This document shows, in pieces, positions 53,759 to 64,000 of a DNA stretch of 64,000 bases. Numbering within the stretch: the first letter of the stretch is position 1; each line of letters starts with the position of its first letter. The translations under genes were made by a program, and so were the position numbers. The notes under the pieces were generated by a model, which searched no databases, was not told the origin of the DNA, and was given only the letters and a program-made list of their open reading frames with translations. This DNA is from Leptodactylus fallax (lineage: Eukaryota; Chordata; Amphibia; Anura; Leptodactylidae). Location: NCBI GenBank assembly GCA_947044405.1, contig CAMRHE010000166.1:186001-250000 (forward strand), written 5' to 3'.

Positions 53759-56324
53759 CTTGTTCCTGTATATGTGCATGGCAAGTGTATATGCAATGAG
53801 ATGCTGTCATTAGCTGGGCCAAATGGGTGGAATGCTGATAACAAGGCAAAACTAAGAAAAACAGACTATGCAAGTACACCAACATCTTAGAAACAGACAT
53901 GTACCACACATTCAAGTATTAAGCATTGATCAATGTTTCTGAACGAAATCTACTAAAATAAAAATGAGGCGCTTAGTATAAATTTTGTTTCAGGAATAGA
54001 AGTCCACTTTGTGGCAATGCCTGTATGGTAGGTCTCTATTGAGTGGGCAACAGACAGCATCTGCCACCACCCCCCTGCACCTACATGGGGAGCAACCCTG
54101 CTGCCAGGCCAAGCCCCAGGCTCTAGGCCACACCACATCATTGGTAGCCACTTTGCAGTACACAAGCCTTGGTACCTCTAATCCACGTGACTCAAATTTT
54201 AATGACAAATCATCTTATTTTGACTATTTATGATTTTTACATTGTCGAAGATTTGTAGACTTAATGGATAATAGATAAGATTCCACCAATTTTCATAGCT
54301 GTTGTATTCAATTTACAACATATTTTTTTATTTTATTATATTTATTTTTTGTTGCATTTTATTACACATTCATTGTAATTTTTTTTATTTGTTTTCATGT
54401 CTATTTCTTTGTATATGTGTCATATGCTTTACTGCTTACAGAACACATACTGTAAATGTATTGTGACAATACTATGTGTATTTAGGAACAGTCATAGCAA
54501 ATATATGTATCTGTTTACCGTATGTATGCCTCTGGCATTTTCTGTGTCAGGCTGCCTTCTTTTAGAAGTGGTAAGAAATGTATTCACTTTCAATAATTGT
54601 ATAAAATAGCTGAAATATTTTTACTGCAATCCATCCATGTTCTGAATAAAATACATGTTGAACTGCTCAAAGGGGTCTGACAAACCCGCTGACTTGTGGG
54701 GACAACTGGTCTTTTACTGCTGTCATATTTTGCCTCTACAATGCGGATGAAATGGCACTCTCAGGATCTGTACATGAATTTATAAGTGATATATTTCACA
54801 CTGCAGACCAAAATAAATTAGTTGTATATTTACTTGGAGGCCCCATGAGTGCAATTCATTCTGAAATTGATGTGCACTATCGAATGTTTCAATTTCATGA
54901 AATGCATCTTTCTAGCATTGCTCCCTATGTAAGTTTCTTTTCCAATACTGTAAAATTTCTTTTTAATGACTTTATATTTTCTTTTTTTCTGTATTTTAAT
55001 TACTTTGAGATTAAGTAATGTTTATGCACAAAATGAACATCTGCATATTTATTTGGTGAATTCATTACATTATTGGTGCAATTTATTTTAGATTATTGTA
55101 AAATATTTATATGGTAAACATGCTAAGACTTATGGGAAAAATAATATATATTCTATATCTGACATTAAAATCATTCAGATATGGTCAAGGTCAAAACAAA
55201 CAGTATAATTCCTGTTTATCTAGGAGCATAATTTATGGGTCCTAGTACAAAAGCTCAGCTTGGGCCCCCTGCACAACTTCTCCTCACAACTGTCAGCTGT
55301 GTTCCATCCAAATATTTTAGCAGCACTTACATTTCCCTTTCCCTCTATATCTGAACCCAGATCGTCATGAGGACTTGTTCACAACATGACTGTGTACATA
55401 AGCTTACCATCATATACATCTTGTCAATGCCTCCCAGATAGTATTCACTCCCCCTTTTGTGCCATCAGCATCCCTCCTTGACTGTATACTGCTGACACCT
55501 GCTATTTTTTTCCATTAACGGGTTCATCTTTTCCTTTCTGAAAGTGGAGGGTTGTGTATCATAAATCGTCTCACTCTAGTTCGCCATAAGGCAGGGGTCA
55601 TACATTTACAATAAACAGACTGCCATCCATCAAAGGAAATCAGGAAGAAGATTAAAAAAGTGTAATCAGCCCTTGCTTTGATTGTGATCTGTGGGCCCCC
55701 CTAGTTGTTGGGCCCACTCACAGCTGTGACCCCTATAGTTAAACCATTGTGTTTAACTCACAATAAAGAGTGGTCTTTGAATACTGTAGCCTTGTGAAAT
55801 GATTGTTTCAGTATCATGGAAAACAAAGGTGTAACCAGGCCCCAATTGAAAATCTGTGACAGCGTCCTCAATTACCATGTGCTATCTATAATACTGGTGT
55901 TTTGTTATATTGTAAAGAGGCCATTGGACCCCCTCCAGCTCCAGGGCTCAGTAGCTATTGCTACCTCTGCCCCCCTATAGGTATGGCTTTATTAGGAATA
56001 GCTGTTCTCCTAGAATCTTCAATCACAAAAGTCTCTAGAATTTGCAATGTACATAGAGTGAGAAAACCAAGTCTGCGGATGAAACACCTATGTATAAACA
56101 CCTGTGTATGCCAACACAGGGAGATCTGACATTAAAACCCATGCATCAGATGCTAGTCCTGATCCCATAGAAAATAATAGGACCGGTTCTGGCATCAGTT
56201 TCACTACTATACTGGATGGAAACAACAGATGGGCTGATGCATGGGAATGAGGCCTTATTAGGACAGACGTGTTCATTTTGCATCCACAGATAATTAAACA
56301 TTTTTCATGTGAAGGGCTGTTTTG

Positions 56325-57404
56325 CATTCCTCCCAACTTTCAAAGGACTGAGGAACACAATTTGTAGTGCACTATGCACACCAAGTTAAACTTACGTATA
56401 GTAAGACCCACCTCCAGCCCTGCCCATTTCCACTTTGGCTCTGCCCATGTTTCTTTGTGCCTCTACACAGTATAACACCCCTATAGTGGGCCTGGCTCAC
56501 TACGCCCCCACGTTATAATGTCCCTGTGAATATGCCCTACATTATAATGTACCTTTGAATATGCCCCCAAATCATAATGTCCCACTTCCAGGCAGGGCCG
56601 TTTTAACACATTGGTGGGTCCAGTACAAAGGTTTCATAAGTGGGCCCCCATGACCATCATTTAGAAATATCTGCCCCGCACAAATTATAATACCCTCTCA
56701 GTGGCCCCCACACAGTATAATGCCCTCTCAGTGGCCCCATACAATATAATGTCCCTCAGTGGCCCATCACACTCAAATGCCCCCACATGCATCACACTTT
56801 AACCTGCCCCTCAGACATTATATTATAATGCCCTCATCCAGTTGCCCCCACATTTGCATGCCCCCTCCAGGTTGCCCCCACAGTTTCATGCCCCTCTCCA
56901 GGTTGCTCCCACAGATTAATATCCCACCTCCAGGTCCCCCATAGTTTCAGCTCCCTGCTTCACCATTGTCTTTAACTTGTCGGCGTCCAGAGTTGGGGCA
57001 GCACCAGACCCCCTGCCCAGAACAGCAGGACAACAAATGCAGGACTGTCCCATTGTCCTAAGGGGTCCCCACAACCATAGGGCCCGGTGCAAGTACACGT
57101 TTGGCTCTATGGTTAAAGCAGCTCTGCCTTCACAGTATAATGTTCTCACGGTATAATGATGTCACAGTATAATGTTCACAGTGCTGTTCTCTTCTGTCTC
57201 TGCTCTTGGAGGCTTCAGAGAGCAGCAGGTGAGATGTAAGTGACGTCACCACATCTGGTGCTGCCAAGACGCTGGGAGAAGAGACAGGGGTCAGATGGTA
57301 AAGCAGAGAGTGGACAGCTCCCTGCTTCACCATTGTCGGGACATACCTCCCATCAACTGGGACAGCAGAACAACACACTGAATCCAGGATTGTTGGGAGG
57401 TATG
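56325..57404. mobile_element. Element C3 of the 6-bp-duplication family
   Basis: Begins CATTCCTCCCAACTTTCAAA and ends TTGTTGGGAGGTATG, with a perfect 6-bp duplication GTTTTG at 56319-56324 and 57405-57410. The interior has 'CATTATAATGTCCC' and 'GCCCCCACA' tandem units like C2, and a nested CAGGGCCG element at 56593-57126. The last 61 bp (57344-57404) form a small inverted repeat, as in C2. No transposase. Confidence 0.85.
56593..57126. mobile_element. hAT-like insertion nested in C3
   Basis: Left 'CAGGGCCGTTTTAACACA', right complement 'CAGAGCTGCTTTAACCATA'. Both ends are followed inward by GGCCC-rich text as in H3. No 8-bp duplication could be recognised (CTTCCAGG against CCTTCACA), so the boundaries are tentative. 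Confidence 0.55.
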
Positions 57405-58062
57405 GTTTTGTTTGTTTCTTCACTTCTGTCTGTCACCTGTTTTTCTTGTCTGACAGTGCTTCCTGATATCACAGTTTTTTTTAGTGTCTTTTAGCAATGG
57501 ATCCATAAAAAATAGACTGCATATGTATGGCATCCTTGTGCTATCTGTGGTTTTGGTGCCTCTAGTGACTTAAATAGGCAAATCTAGAACACATTTCAGA
57601 TGAAAGCAGTGCAAGTTGTATTTTTTCTCACAAATTATCACTCTGTGTTAAAAAAGAGAATGTGTGAATAACCCTGTGAAGCATGGGATTTTCCAAAAAA
57701 CAATCAGACCTTGATTGATGACAAGAATTCCAAAGGAGTTTATTTTAAGTCCAATTTTAACAGAAAAATTATTTCATCAGAAAATATCCATAATGCATAC
57801 AACAAAATCCTTGCCTTTCAGGCTGCTGTAGTTTCACAGATTTTCCATTATGTCAACTCCACCACCAACAACAACAACCCAGCTTGCTGGCTAATGGAAT
57901 CCTTTTACAGCATAGACATTTCCCATAATCCTATGCAGTTTTCTCTATAAAACACTGGAGTTGCTGCAGACTTGCTGCTTATAAGGTCAGGGCAGACACA
58001 CTCCACTACAGCTCCACTACTGCAGGTAAGTAAATGAAAACCCTTCTTTATTAACCCCTTAA
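57405..58062. other. Non-coding, nothing recognised
   Basis: No repeat ends or gene-like ORF seen between C3 and the TTAACCCC repeat. A CAA/CAC-rich run lies at 57857-57880. Confidence 0.4.
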
Positions 58063-59636
58063 CGACATTGGACGTACTATTAGGTCCTGTGCGCTTGGTA
58101 CTTAGCGCAACAGGGCGTACTAATACGCCCTGGGGCGGCCGCCCGCTCACTATCTGAGCGGGCGGCATCGGAACCGGGTGTTAGCTGTAACTGACAGCTA
58201 ACACCCTGCTCCATATCCCCCGGTCGAAACTGAGTTCCGATCCGAGGTTTTAACCCCTTGGATGCCGCGGTCAAACATGACCGCGGCATCCAAGGGGTTC
58301 CGCTATGTTGCCGCTCCAATCGGCACCCCCCGCGGCGAGATCGGGGGGTGCCGATATCTATAACCTGCAGCCCGGGGTCTGCTCAGTGACCCCAGGCTGC
58401 CTGGAGACCCCACTACCTGGTTGATCCTGCCGAGACCTGCGGAAGTGAGGCTATGCGTCTCCATAGCGCTGACTTCCTGTATAGACTGCAAGACACTTGT
58501 AAGCTCGTGTCTTGCAGTCTATAGTGCTGAGCCAGCAATCAAAGCATTGCTGGCTCAGGTGTCCTAATGGGACACATGAAAAAGTAAAAAAAAAGTGAAA
58601 AAAAATAAAATAAAGTGTTATAAAAAAATTAATAAAAGAATAAAGCCCCAAAAATTCCCTTTTGCTATATAAAATGAATTATATAAAAAAAAAAAAACTA
58701 AAAATTAATAAAAACAATGCATATTTGGTATCGCCGCGTCCGTAACAACCTGTACAATAAAACTGAAACAATATTTAATGTACACGGTGAACGTCGGAGA
58801 AAAAAAAACGGAAAAAACTCGCCAAAAGTAATGATTTTTTGCCATCTCACCTTACAAAATATGCCATAAAAAGTGATCAAAAAGTCATATGTACCCCAAA
58901 ACAGTACCAATAAAAAGCACAGGTTGTCCCGCAAAAAATAAGCCCTAAACCAACTCTGTAAACCGTAAAATAAAAATGTTACGCATCTCAGAAGATGGCG
59001 ATGCAAAAACAATTAATTTATGTCCCCAAATGGGTTTTTGTTCTGCAAAATTAGTATCGCATAAAAAAAAACTGTATAAATGAGGTAATCGTAATCGTAC
59101 CGACCCGTAGAAAAAAGGTAACATGTTACTTATGCTTTATGCTGCATGGTGAAAAATTTCAAAGGTAAAACGCAGTGTCAGAATTGATGGGGTATTTTTT
59201 AATCCAACAAGAAAGAGTTAATAAAATTTATTCAATAGGTTATAGGCGCCCAAAGATGATGTCATTACAAAATAAATCTCACCCCGCAAACAACAAGCCC
59301 TCATATGGCTACATCACCAGAGAAATAAAGAAAATATAGCTCGTACAATGTGAAGACAAAAACCCCAAAAATCGCCAAATCTTTAGAACATAACTGGCTG
59401 CGTCAGGAAGGGAATGTATAAGCTGTGTGAGCAGATATCAGGGGACACCCCAGATTTAGAGCTTATGAGGGAACATAAACCAGAAGTGACCCCCAGAGTG
59501 ACCTCCCCAATAATAGCAACTACTGGGGAAATAGTAGGGAATTTGGTGTTCCCAATGTACTCCGCACAGCTTACATATTCACTTTTCCCCATCCGCTGTG
59601 TATTCACGTCTGGGATACTAATGCTCACTACACCCC
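58063..59636 (+). repeat. TTAACCCCTTAA-type anuran repeat, long copy
   Basis: Starts TTAACCCCTTAACGACATTG. Hairpins follow: 'GGCCGCCCGCTC'...'GAGCGGGCGG', 'GTTAGCTGTaacTGACAGCTAAC', and 'TGCCGCGGTCAaacaTGACCGCGGCA'. Then A-rich text with 'TTTGGTATCGCCGCGTCC', 'AAAAAGTCATATGTACCCC' and 'GAAAAATTTCAAAGG'. The readable repeat stops at 59636 where the homopolymer tract begins. The first 500 bp match 1-495 in inverse orientation. Confidence 0.7.
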
Positions 59637-60087
59637 TTGATAAATTCTTTGGGGGGGGCTTTTTCAAAAAGGGGGCCCCCCTGGGGGGGCCCCCTTTTTG
59701 GGGTCCTTTCCCGGCCCCGCCAAGCCAAGGGGGGCGGCCCCCCCAAAACTTTATCTGCCCCCCTACACCCCCCATGCCCCTCCTCTTCTTTTCTGCGCCT
59801 GGGTGTTTGCTCCTTTCTTTTTTTTCTTCTCCTATTCTTTTTCTCCTCTCCTTTACCTAATTATTGTTTTTTTTGTGGTGGGGGGGGGTGTTGGGGGGGT
59901 GGGGGGGGGGGGGGTGGGGGGGGGGGGGTCTTTTTTTTTTTTTGGTGCCGGGTTTGGTTTGGTTTGTGTTTGGCCTCCTTAACCTTTTTTTCTGGTGAAG
60001 TCCCCCCATTTTGTTCCTCCCCCCTTTTTTTTTTTTTTTTTTTTTTATAATTTTTCCAAGTATTTTTTTTCTGTTTTTTTTTAATTT

Positions 60088-60166
<79 letters not shown>

Positions 60167-60184
60167 TTTTTTTGTTCTTTTTTT
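59637..60184. other. Homopolymer-rich tract, probable sequencing or assembly artefact
   Basis: The repeat text 'CACTACACCCCTTGATAAAT' runs into long runs of G, C and then T (more than 100 bases that are nearly all T). Open frames here are poly-Lys or poly-Gly/Pro and have no meaning. It joins a TTAACCCC repeat to a Gypsy LTR, so the two sides may not be adjacent in the genome. Confidence 0.7.
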
Positions 60185-61114
60185 TGACGATACGCTTCAC
60201 TGGTTTTATGTGTGTTCATTGGAGATGGCTTGCTATAGCCAGGCACTTTTATTATCCCTGGCCAGATGGGATGGGGGATAGCAAGCCTTAACTTCACCCT
60301 TCTCTCCGAGGGTTCTGCAAAGGTGGGAGAAGGGGGGCTGCCTGGGAGCAAGGGGTGGGTGGAGCACTAGCCATATGCTGTGGGCAGACCTGGATTCTGG
60401 GGTCATTCAGCAAAGAGGCAGTAAGGAGCTCTGATCTGGGAGAAGATGAGAGGGCCTGCCCTACTGAGGAATGCTTTGAGGGCCTAGTTCTGGACAGCAT
60501 GTAGAAGGATTGTTTTATGCAACTTGCTTAAGCTTGCGCCCTAGGCCCAAAACTTTGCTGTGGCCTAGAGAAACGGACTACGAGCTGTATTGTGCTGAGC
60601 ATGGAAGAGGGGCAGGCAGGGCAAAGCTGTGTGCTCAGGTATTTTTTCTAAACTTTTAATTCCCCTTTTATTTTGTTTTGTATTGTATCATCGCCCTTTT
60701 GCTTGTATGTTTATGCTTGATCATATTAATATTGTATATTTCTGTATATGCTATTAATCCATACCGACCCACTTGGGTTATTAAATATATAAAATTTATA
60801 TCGCTCGTTTTGTTTTTATCCTATGACCCGGTCTACTCACGGTGTGTGAGTGGGAGGTTAAGAAAGAAGTTTGATCGCAGGCGTGCCAGGCGGCTGGGCG
60901 AGGCGATATTCTTCACAGTGGTGGCAGTGTGGTGGGATATTAGGGTAACAGTGTGTGGGTGTGGTATCACGCAGACACTGGGGATTGCGGCAATCCTATG
61001 GAACGAGCGCGGTATGAGATCAAGCTTAAAATACGGTGAAAGTTTGGTACAGTACTGTTCCCTCCCTTCTTCTTTTTTCTGTCCTATCTTTTATTTGGCA
61101 ACGGCTTCCAGTGG
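60185..61114 (+). mobile_element. Gypsy retrotransposon LTR (5' edge lost) and leader
   Basis: The sequence upstream of gag. A TATA-like 'TTAAATATATAAAATT' lies at about 60781-60796, and the LTR probably ends near 60917 ('TTCTTCACA'), followed by 'GTGGTGGCAGTGTGGTGGGA' where a primer-binding site and leader would be. The start of the LTR is obscured by the homopolymer tract and there is no second LTR in the window, so the boundaries are inferred. Confidence 0.6.
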
Positions 61115-62868
61115 ATGGCTGGTGGGACAAGAAGCATAACCAAACGTCTGCAGGACTTGGTTGCTGCTGAACTCCAGGAGATGGCAGATATGGAAGCTAC
61201 CATAGCCATGCAGGAGGCGGAGCAAAGTCCTGACAGGCTGGCACCAGAAAACATCACCATGCCAGATGGTTCCGCAGGTGCCCGGACCCCAGAGGTAACT
61301 GTGCCTGGAGGGACCAGTAGCCCCAGTTCTGTGGGGGTAACGGACTTATACTTGCAAATGGCCTTACAGCAGATAGACGCCAGTGACTCTAGCACCCGTC
61401 TGCAGGTGATTCACCAGTACCGAGAAGCTGCAGAGCGCCGGGTGGAGAGAGAGGCCGCTGCTGCGTGGGCGGGGGAGCTGCAGAGCGCCGGGCGGAGAGA
61501 GAGGCCGCTGCTGCAGAGCGTCGGGCGGAGTTGGAGCATCAGCTTGAGCTAAAAAAGCTGGAACTTTGCCAGCAGGCGCAACCTTCCCCTGCACCAACTC
61601 CAGGAGCCCGAGCACTAAAGATCCGATCCGAGGACTTTCCAATCTTGGAAGATAACGGGGACTTGGACTCATTCTTGCGGGGATTTGAGAGGGTGTGTAA
61701 GCAGCATCATATTCCCCAGGCAGAATGGGCCCGTTACCTGTCTCCCCGGCTGAAGGGAAAAGGCCTGGATGTTTCCACGAGCTTACCAGTGGACGCGGAC
61801 TATGAGACCATCAAAGCGGCGCTGATCCGGAGATACCGGCTCACGCCGGAGGTGTACCGCAAAAAGTTCCGGAATATCCAGCGGGGTCCCAAAGAGAGCT
61901 ATGCGGATGTTCTGCACCACTTACAGGTTACATTCTGGCAGTGGATCAAAGGACTTACTGTCACCACGTTTGAGGGAATTGGGGATCTTATGATAAAGGA
62001 ACAATTTCTCCAGGTGTGCCCTCTGGAGGTCCGCCAGTTCGTGTGTGACTGGAAACCCAAAACAGCAGACAAGGCTGCAGAGATTGCTGATGACTATGTG
62101 TCCACCAGGGAGCAAGGGATCAAGAGAGGAGCCACACTGCAGAGACCCCCAAGCGGGAAGGAGGGGCAAAGTTGGAGTTCACCACAGCCTGCGGTCTCCA
62201 AGTGGGGTAAGACAAACTCTGTCCCGGGTGCCCCCTCTACTTCCCCTGTCCCAAGAACTCTGGGCGCCCCGGGGACCCCCTCCAAGTCCCAAGGAGAGGT
62301 CCGGCGATGTCACGCCTGTAACCAGCCAGGACATTTCAAGGCGGAATGCCCCAACCGCTCTAAGAACCCCCCTGCTTCCCCAGCCACGGCAGCTGGCCCA
62401 TCTGTATACTTGGTGGGGAGGGAGGGGTTGCAATCCGATGCCAACAGTCAACAGGTCATTGCGGGGGGTAAAGTGGTCATGGGATTTCGGGACACTGGGG
62501 CGCAGATTACTCTGGTACAACCTGACTTGGTCCCTGCGGACAGTATTATCCCTGGAAAAACTCTGACCCTGAAGGGTATTGGACAAGAACGCGTAACTGT
62601 GCCCATGGCTTGCGTCCATTTGGACTGGGGTGCGGGAAAAGGGATGCGTGATGTGGGGCTAGTGTTTGATCTGCCTGCCAATGTACTATTGGGAAGAGAT
62701 TTGGGGCCCTTGATGTCCCAATACGGGATGGGAGCAGCCCCACCTCGCTGTGACAAAATGTCTGTACTGAAGGATGATTTTAATGAGGTGTTGAAGCCTG
62801 TCACACAGGCAGAGGGAGGGGTTAGCCTTTTGTCTCCCCTTGCTGTGTGTCCAACTAAAGTAGTATAA
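61115..62868 (+). pseudogene. Gypsy gag-protease, frameshifted and cut by a Penelope-like element
   Basis: Gag starts at 61115 (MAGGTRSITKRLQDL) with an acidic coiled-coil-like N-terminus. A 50-bp tandem duplication (61427-61476 and 61477-61526), not a multiple of three, throws the frame; the remainder reads from about 61465 to 62868. In that frame come a capsid region with a SCAN-like segment (residues 132-217: KKFRNIQRG, ESYADVLHHL, FLQVCPLEVRQFV, AAEIADDYV), a CCHC zinc knuckle at 282-295 (CHACNQPGHFKAEC), and the start of an aspartic protease (DTGA at 343-346; ANVLLGRDL at 405-413). RT, RNase H and integrase are absent because a Penelope-like element begins at about 62860, and it supplies the stop codon. 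Confidence 0.9.
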
Positions 62869-62960
62869 TGTTGTACCGTGTTAGCCATTGAAAGTATTGG
62901 AAGAGTGAAGAAATCAGGCGATACCTTTTAGAGGCTAACTGAGTATATTTATAAGTAAGC

Positions 62961-62988
62961 TTTCAGGAGTGCTCGCTCCCTTCATCAG
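62961..62988 (-). ncRNA. Candidate hammerhead ribozyme core in Penelope-like 3' region
   Basis: On the minus strand CTGATGA is followed by a short G+C stem (GGAG ... CTCC) and then GAAA, the two conserved strands and stem II of a hammerhead. Penelope-like elements are known to carry hammerhead motifs in their terminal repeats. I could not establish stems I and III or the cleavage site, so this is a candidate or a decayed copy. Confidence 0.4.
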
Positions 62989-63208
62989 ACATGGTGTGAT
63001 ACAAGAACTGAAAATTAACAGATTTTTATACACATGGTTTTCAAAGCATTTTAGAGTCCTTAAAAAAAATTGCAATCTAAGTAGAGAAGTTATTTACAAC
63101 AGGTCAAAAAAACAGTCTGGAAACTTTTGGTGCGTGACGGAGGGATCAGTAATTCTTGCTGTTATCTGTTTGCTATCAGGAGGTGATTTGTGACCCTCAC
63201 AGGTCACA

Positions 63209-63345
63209 CATAGTGTGATTTGAAGCTGGCATGAATATTGAGTTCAGTTCATGGTTCAAACATAGTGTGACATGAAGCTGGCATGAATATTGAGTTCAGT
63301 TCATGGTTCAAACATAGTGTGACATGAAGCTGGCATGAATATTAA
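63209..63345. repeat. 52-bp tandem repeat, about 2.6 units
   Basis: Units begin CATAGTGTGA at 63209, 63261 and 63313, with the first unit differing in a few bases. The third unit overlaps the end of the Penelope-like ORF, so the 3' end of the gene has been duplicated into the 3' region. Confidence 0.9.
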
Positions 63346-64000
63346 GTCCAAATTGCAGAGTTTGAAATTTTTGCATAAATTTATACTCCATTTCTTTTCT
63401 TTTCTCCTGTGTCTTAAAATGTCCCATTAAAACCACAACCCGCAAATCTTCAATAGAGTGGTTTTCTCCGGAGAAATGTGCGGCCACTGGGAGATCGGTT
63501 CTGCTGTTATTAATGGTGGATCTGTGTGAGTTCATTCGTTGACTGAGTCTCTGCCCTGTTTCCCCCACATAGAGGCCTGTGGTGGGACATTGCACACACA
63601 TTATGAGGTACACCACATTGGAAGACCTGCAGGAAAATGTCCCCCTAATTCTGTGCACCTGTTGTGACTGTGGGATAGGTACACTGTCAGCGGTGTGGAT
63701 GTGCTTGCAGGTCATGCACCTTTTATGTAGGCAAGGTGAGGTGCCATTTTCAGTTGGGGCCTTCAGGGCACTCCGGACGATAATGCGCCTCAGGTTTGGT
63801 GGTTGTCGAAAGGAGAGGAGAGGGGGGACTGGAAATATGTCCTTGAGTCTGTTGTCCCTATGTAGTACAGGTTGGAGCTCCTTGGCAATCCTTCGTAGGA
63901 TCTCCAGCTGTGGGTTGTAGGTGACAACTAGGGGCACTCGGGCTTCTTTCTGGGTCTCTCTATATGTGAGCAGACTGTCTCTGTTAATGGCTGCTGCTTT
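63308..64000 (-). CDS. Penelope-like ORF, C-terminal GIY-YIG endonuclease (partial)
   Basis: Open from the window edge (64000) to a stop at 63308, 230 codons; the frame continues upstream through RDSLLTYRETQKEARVP, so the real start lies outside. After the RT tail (KDIFPVPPLLSFRQ) comes a CxxxxCxxC cluster (CLHKRCMTC) and then the nuclease: VVYLIMCVQC in the GIY position, LYVGETGQ in the YIG position, and QRMNSHR with the catalytic Arg region; the later segment has HFSGENHSIEDLRV. This nuclease nicks the target to prime reverse transcription. No stop or frameshift is seen in this part. It ends with HASFMSHYV within the 52-bp repeat. Confidence 0.9.
   Translation of the reverse strand, partial: KAAAINRDSLLTYRETQKEARVPLVVTYNPQLEILRRIAKELQPVLHRDNRLKDIFPVPPLLSFRQPPNLRRIIVRSALKAPTENGTSPCLHKRCMTCKHIHTADSVPIPQSQQVHRIRGTFSCRSSNVVYLIMCVQCPTTGLYVGETGQRLSQRMNSHRSTINNSRTDLPVAAHFSGENHSIEDLRVVVLMGHFKTQEKRKEMEYKFMQKFQTLQFGLNIHASFMSHYV

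Larger units (their letters stand above)
52268..56324. other. Long non-coding block
   Basis: Apart from the SINE-like core and the MITE listed separately, I see decayed repeats only: 55225-55745 begins 'GTCCTAGTACAAAAGCTC' and has repeated GGGCCC words like old hAT-type elements; 55825-55990 has 'AGGTGTAACCAGGCCCC'. 54740-55020 ('GTGCACTATCGAATGTTTCA', 'TTTCATGAAATGCATC') is single-copy-looking and a candidate conserved element. The 54752-55018 frame shows no domain and is probably chance. Confidence 0.4.
62860..64000 (-). mobile_element. Penelope-like retroelement, 3' part, runs off the window
   Basis: Oriented minus. The visible part is the C-terminal end of the RT/endonuclease ORF and the 3' region ending in 'TAGCCTCTAAAAGGTATCGC'...'GGCTAACACGGTACAAC'. 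Penelope-like elements encode RT plus a GIY-YIG nuclease in place of the endonucleases of LINEs. It is inserted in the Gypsy gag-protease. Confidence 0.85.

Noticed and set aside
54752..55018. 88-codon ORF in a repeat-poor block
   Set aside because: Low-complexity, Phe-rich C-terminus and no family resemblance; the DNA may be conserved for other reasons.
56593..57126. 8-bp duplication for the CAGGGCCG element in C3
   Set aside because: Flanks CTTCCAGG and CCTTCACA do not match; the element is kept only as a low-confidence call.
59414..60351. ORFs with poly-Lys, poly-Phe or Gly/Pro-rich sequence
   Set aside because: They read through homopolymer runs that look like sequencing or assembly damage.
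61465..62868. A host SCAN-domain gene
   Set aside because: SCAN-like segment is followed by a CCHC knuckle and a retroviral-type protease with DTGA, which is the gag-protease order of a Gypsy element; no zinc-finger array or introns.

Overview
The window looks like nuclear DNA of an amphibian, most likely a frog with a large repeat-rich genome. The evidence is the repeat set itself: five Tc1-like transposons of vertebrate type, a DIRS element with inverted ends, TTAA-flanked MITEs resembling the Kolobok/T2 families known from Xenopus, many hAT-like non-autonomous elements, a Penelope-like element with a GIY-YIG endonuclease, a Gypsy element with a SCAN-like capsid, and a CR1/L2-type LINE. I found no convincing host exon, tRNA, rRNA, operon or CRISPR. 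The family assignments come from reading motifs; no search was run.

Layout. 1-2208: a 'TTAACCCC'-type repeat split by a complete Tc1 element (496-2132). 2654-5202: a complete hAT-like element (H1). 5434-10632: a second hAT-like element (H2) that has itself been entered by a third (H3, 5599-8558) and by an element of a different family with 6-bp target duplications (C1, 8606-9540). 13714-14871: a second member of that 6-bp family (C2). 15620-20925: a DIRS retroelement on the minus strand, with inverted ends, an internal complementary region, a frameshifted gag, and open RT/RNase H and tyrosine recombinase frames. 24043-27810: a decayed Tc1 next to a Tc1 inserted inside another Tc1 remnant. 27888-28777: two abutting MITEs, the second an almost perfect palindrome. 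29293-31982: hAT-like H4 carrying three TTAA-flanked MITEs. 33453-36135: hAT-like H5, with perfect TIRs and a perfect 8-bp duplication, a relative of H2, carrying a 595-bp palindromic MITE. 37604-39660: a 5'-truncated LINE. 42456-44076: a Tc1 with an intact transposase of DD38E spacing. 51096-52267: an internally deleted Tc1. 56325-57404: C3, third member of the 6-bp family. 58063-59636: another TTAACCCC-type repeat. 60185-62868: LTR/leader and gag-protease of a Gypsy element, cut off by a Penelope-like element that runs off the window end.

How it fits together. Exact target-site duplications allow the nest to be read as a relative chronology: H2 is older than H3 and C1; the TTAACCCC repeat is older than Tc1-1; the GGGTACGGAAAG Tc1 family is older than the DD38E Tc1 inserted in it; Gypsy is older than the Penelope-like insertion. 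The only frames that still look functional are the Tc1-4 transposase, the DIRS RT/RNase H and YR frames, and the visible part of the Penelope-like ORF. Two homopolymer-rich tracts (20926-21107 and 59637-60184) look like sequencing or assembly damage rather than biology. Several A+T-rich, repeat-poor blocks (about 21.1-24.0, 32.0-33.4, 36.1-37.6, 45.2-47.3 and 52.3-56.3 kb) have no visible TE signature. They would be the places to look for conserved non-coding elements, consistent with an intron or a gene-poor region.
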